From: Oscillospiraceae bacterium
GTDB lineage: Bacteria > Bacillota > Clostridia > Oscillospirales > Ruminococcaceae
Assembly (NCBI GenBank): GCA_003508605.1
Contig: DNUB01000314.1
Span: 1-6,454 of the forward strand
Direction: 5' to 3'
DNA: 6,454 nt
Part shown: positions 6,338 to 6,454 of the stretch, piece after piece
How positions within the stretch are numbered: position 1 is the first letter of the stretch
How the letters are laid out: every line of letters starts with the position of its first letter
The notes under the pieces: generated by a model
What the model was told of the DNA's origin: nothing
What the model saw: only the letters and a program-made list of their open reading frames with translations
The model's database searches: none
Made by a program: the position numbers and the translations under genes

Positions 6338-6430
6338 ACTGCGTTGGCTTTTTGAACTGCGTTTGGCTTTTTTACTGCGTCGGTTTTTTGAACTGCGTTT
6401 GGCTTTTTTTAACTGCGTCGGCTTTTTTGT
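6338..6430. repeat. Tandem array of five 18-20 bp units
   Basis: Five imperfect direct copies of a unit reading ACTGCGTYGGCTTTTTTGA on the plus strand begin at 6338, 6356, 6374, 6392 and 6412, with periods of 18, 18, 18 and 20. The core ACTGCGT is invariant in all five, while the following 1-3 bases (T, TT or C) and the T-run length (5-7) vary. The remnant at 6433-6447 (a T-run, then AGCTGCG) may be a decayed sixth copy. The array ends 12 bases upstream of the operon -35 box. On the transcribed strand each unit carries an A-run. Slippage-prone intergenic repeat, curved DNA or protein-binding array are all possible readings. Confidence 0.85.
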
Positions 6431-6454
6431 AGTTTTTACGAGCTGCGCCCGCAC

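Noticed and set aside
6338..6430. Repeat array as a CRISPR
   Set aside because: Units of 18-20 bp are directly abutting with no unique spacers and no cas genes are present.
6269..6454. Minus-strand open frame of 61 codons rich in Lys, Arg and Ser
   Set aside because: It is the translation of the 18-20 bp tandem array, begins at the window edge only as GTG, has no ribosome binding site in view and contains the strong operon promoter. An upstream gene end cannot be fully excluded because the frame is open at the edge.

Overview
The window looks like a chromosomal segment of a low-to-mid GC Gram-positive gut-type bacterium, most plausibly a Clostridia/Ruminococcaceae-like member of the Firmicutes. 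The indications are a type III pantothenate kinase (CoaX), a CsbB-like glycosyltransferase next to a YfhO-family membrane protein, purine-rich ribosome binding sites of the AGGAGG type, and a sigma-A-like promoter with a 17-base spacer. The taxonomic call rests on gene families and style only, with no database comparison.

All four convincing genes lie on the minus strand and read as one operon from right to left. A tandem array of about 18-20 bp units (6338-6430) sits just upstream of a near-consensus extended -10 promoter (-35 at 6320-6325, -10 at 6297-6302). A leader of roughly 260 nt follows (6033 to about 6290). Much of it is GC-rich and full of inverted repeats, some of which exclude one another. 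The genes then follow in order: a membrane-anchored DUF4097-like beta-repeat protein (6032-4899), a GT2 polyprenyl-phosphate glycosyltransferase (4892-3969), a large YfhO-family membrane protein (3862-845) and coaX (823-47). Gaps are 6, 106 and 21 bases. No convincing internal promoter or terminator was seen. Two weak hairpins lie after coaX at the left edge.

The two middle genes resemble the Bacillus subtilis csbB-yfhO pair. In that system the GT2 enzyme charges undecaprenyl phosphate with a sugar on the cytoplasmic face, a GtcA-type flippase turns it over, and YfhO moves the sugar to an extracytoplasmic acceptor such as lipoteichoic acid. No GtcA-like gene is in this window. The leading gene encodes a surface-facing protein of unknown role that may belong to the same envelope process. 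The last gene makes phosphopantothenate for coenzyme A and is probably linked only by co-transcription.

The least explained part is the right-hand 420 bases: the repeat array, the promoter and the structured leader. No known riboswitch class was recognised there. A genome-wide dispersed repeat is the main alternative explanation.
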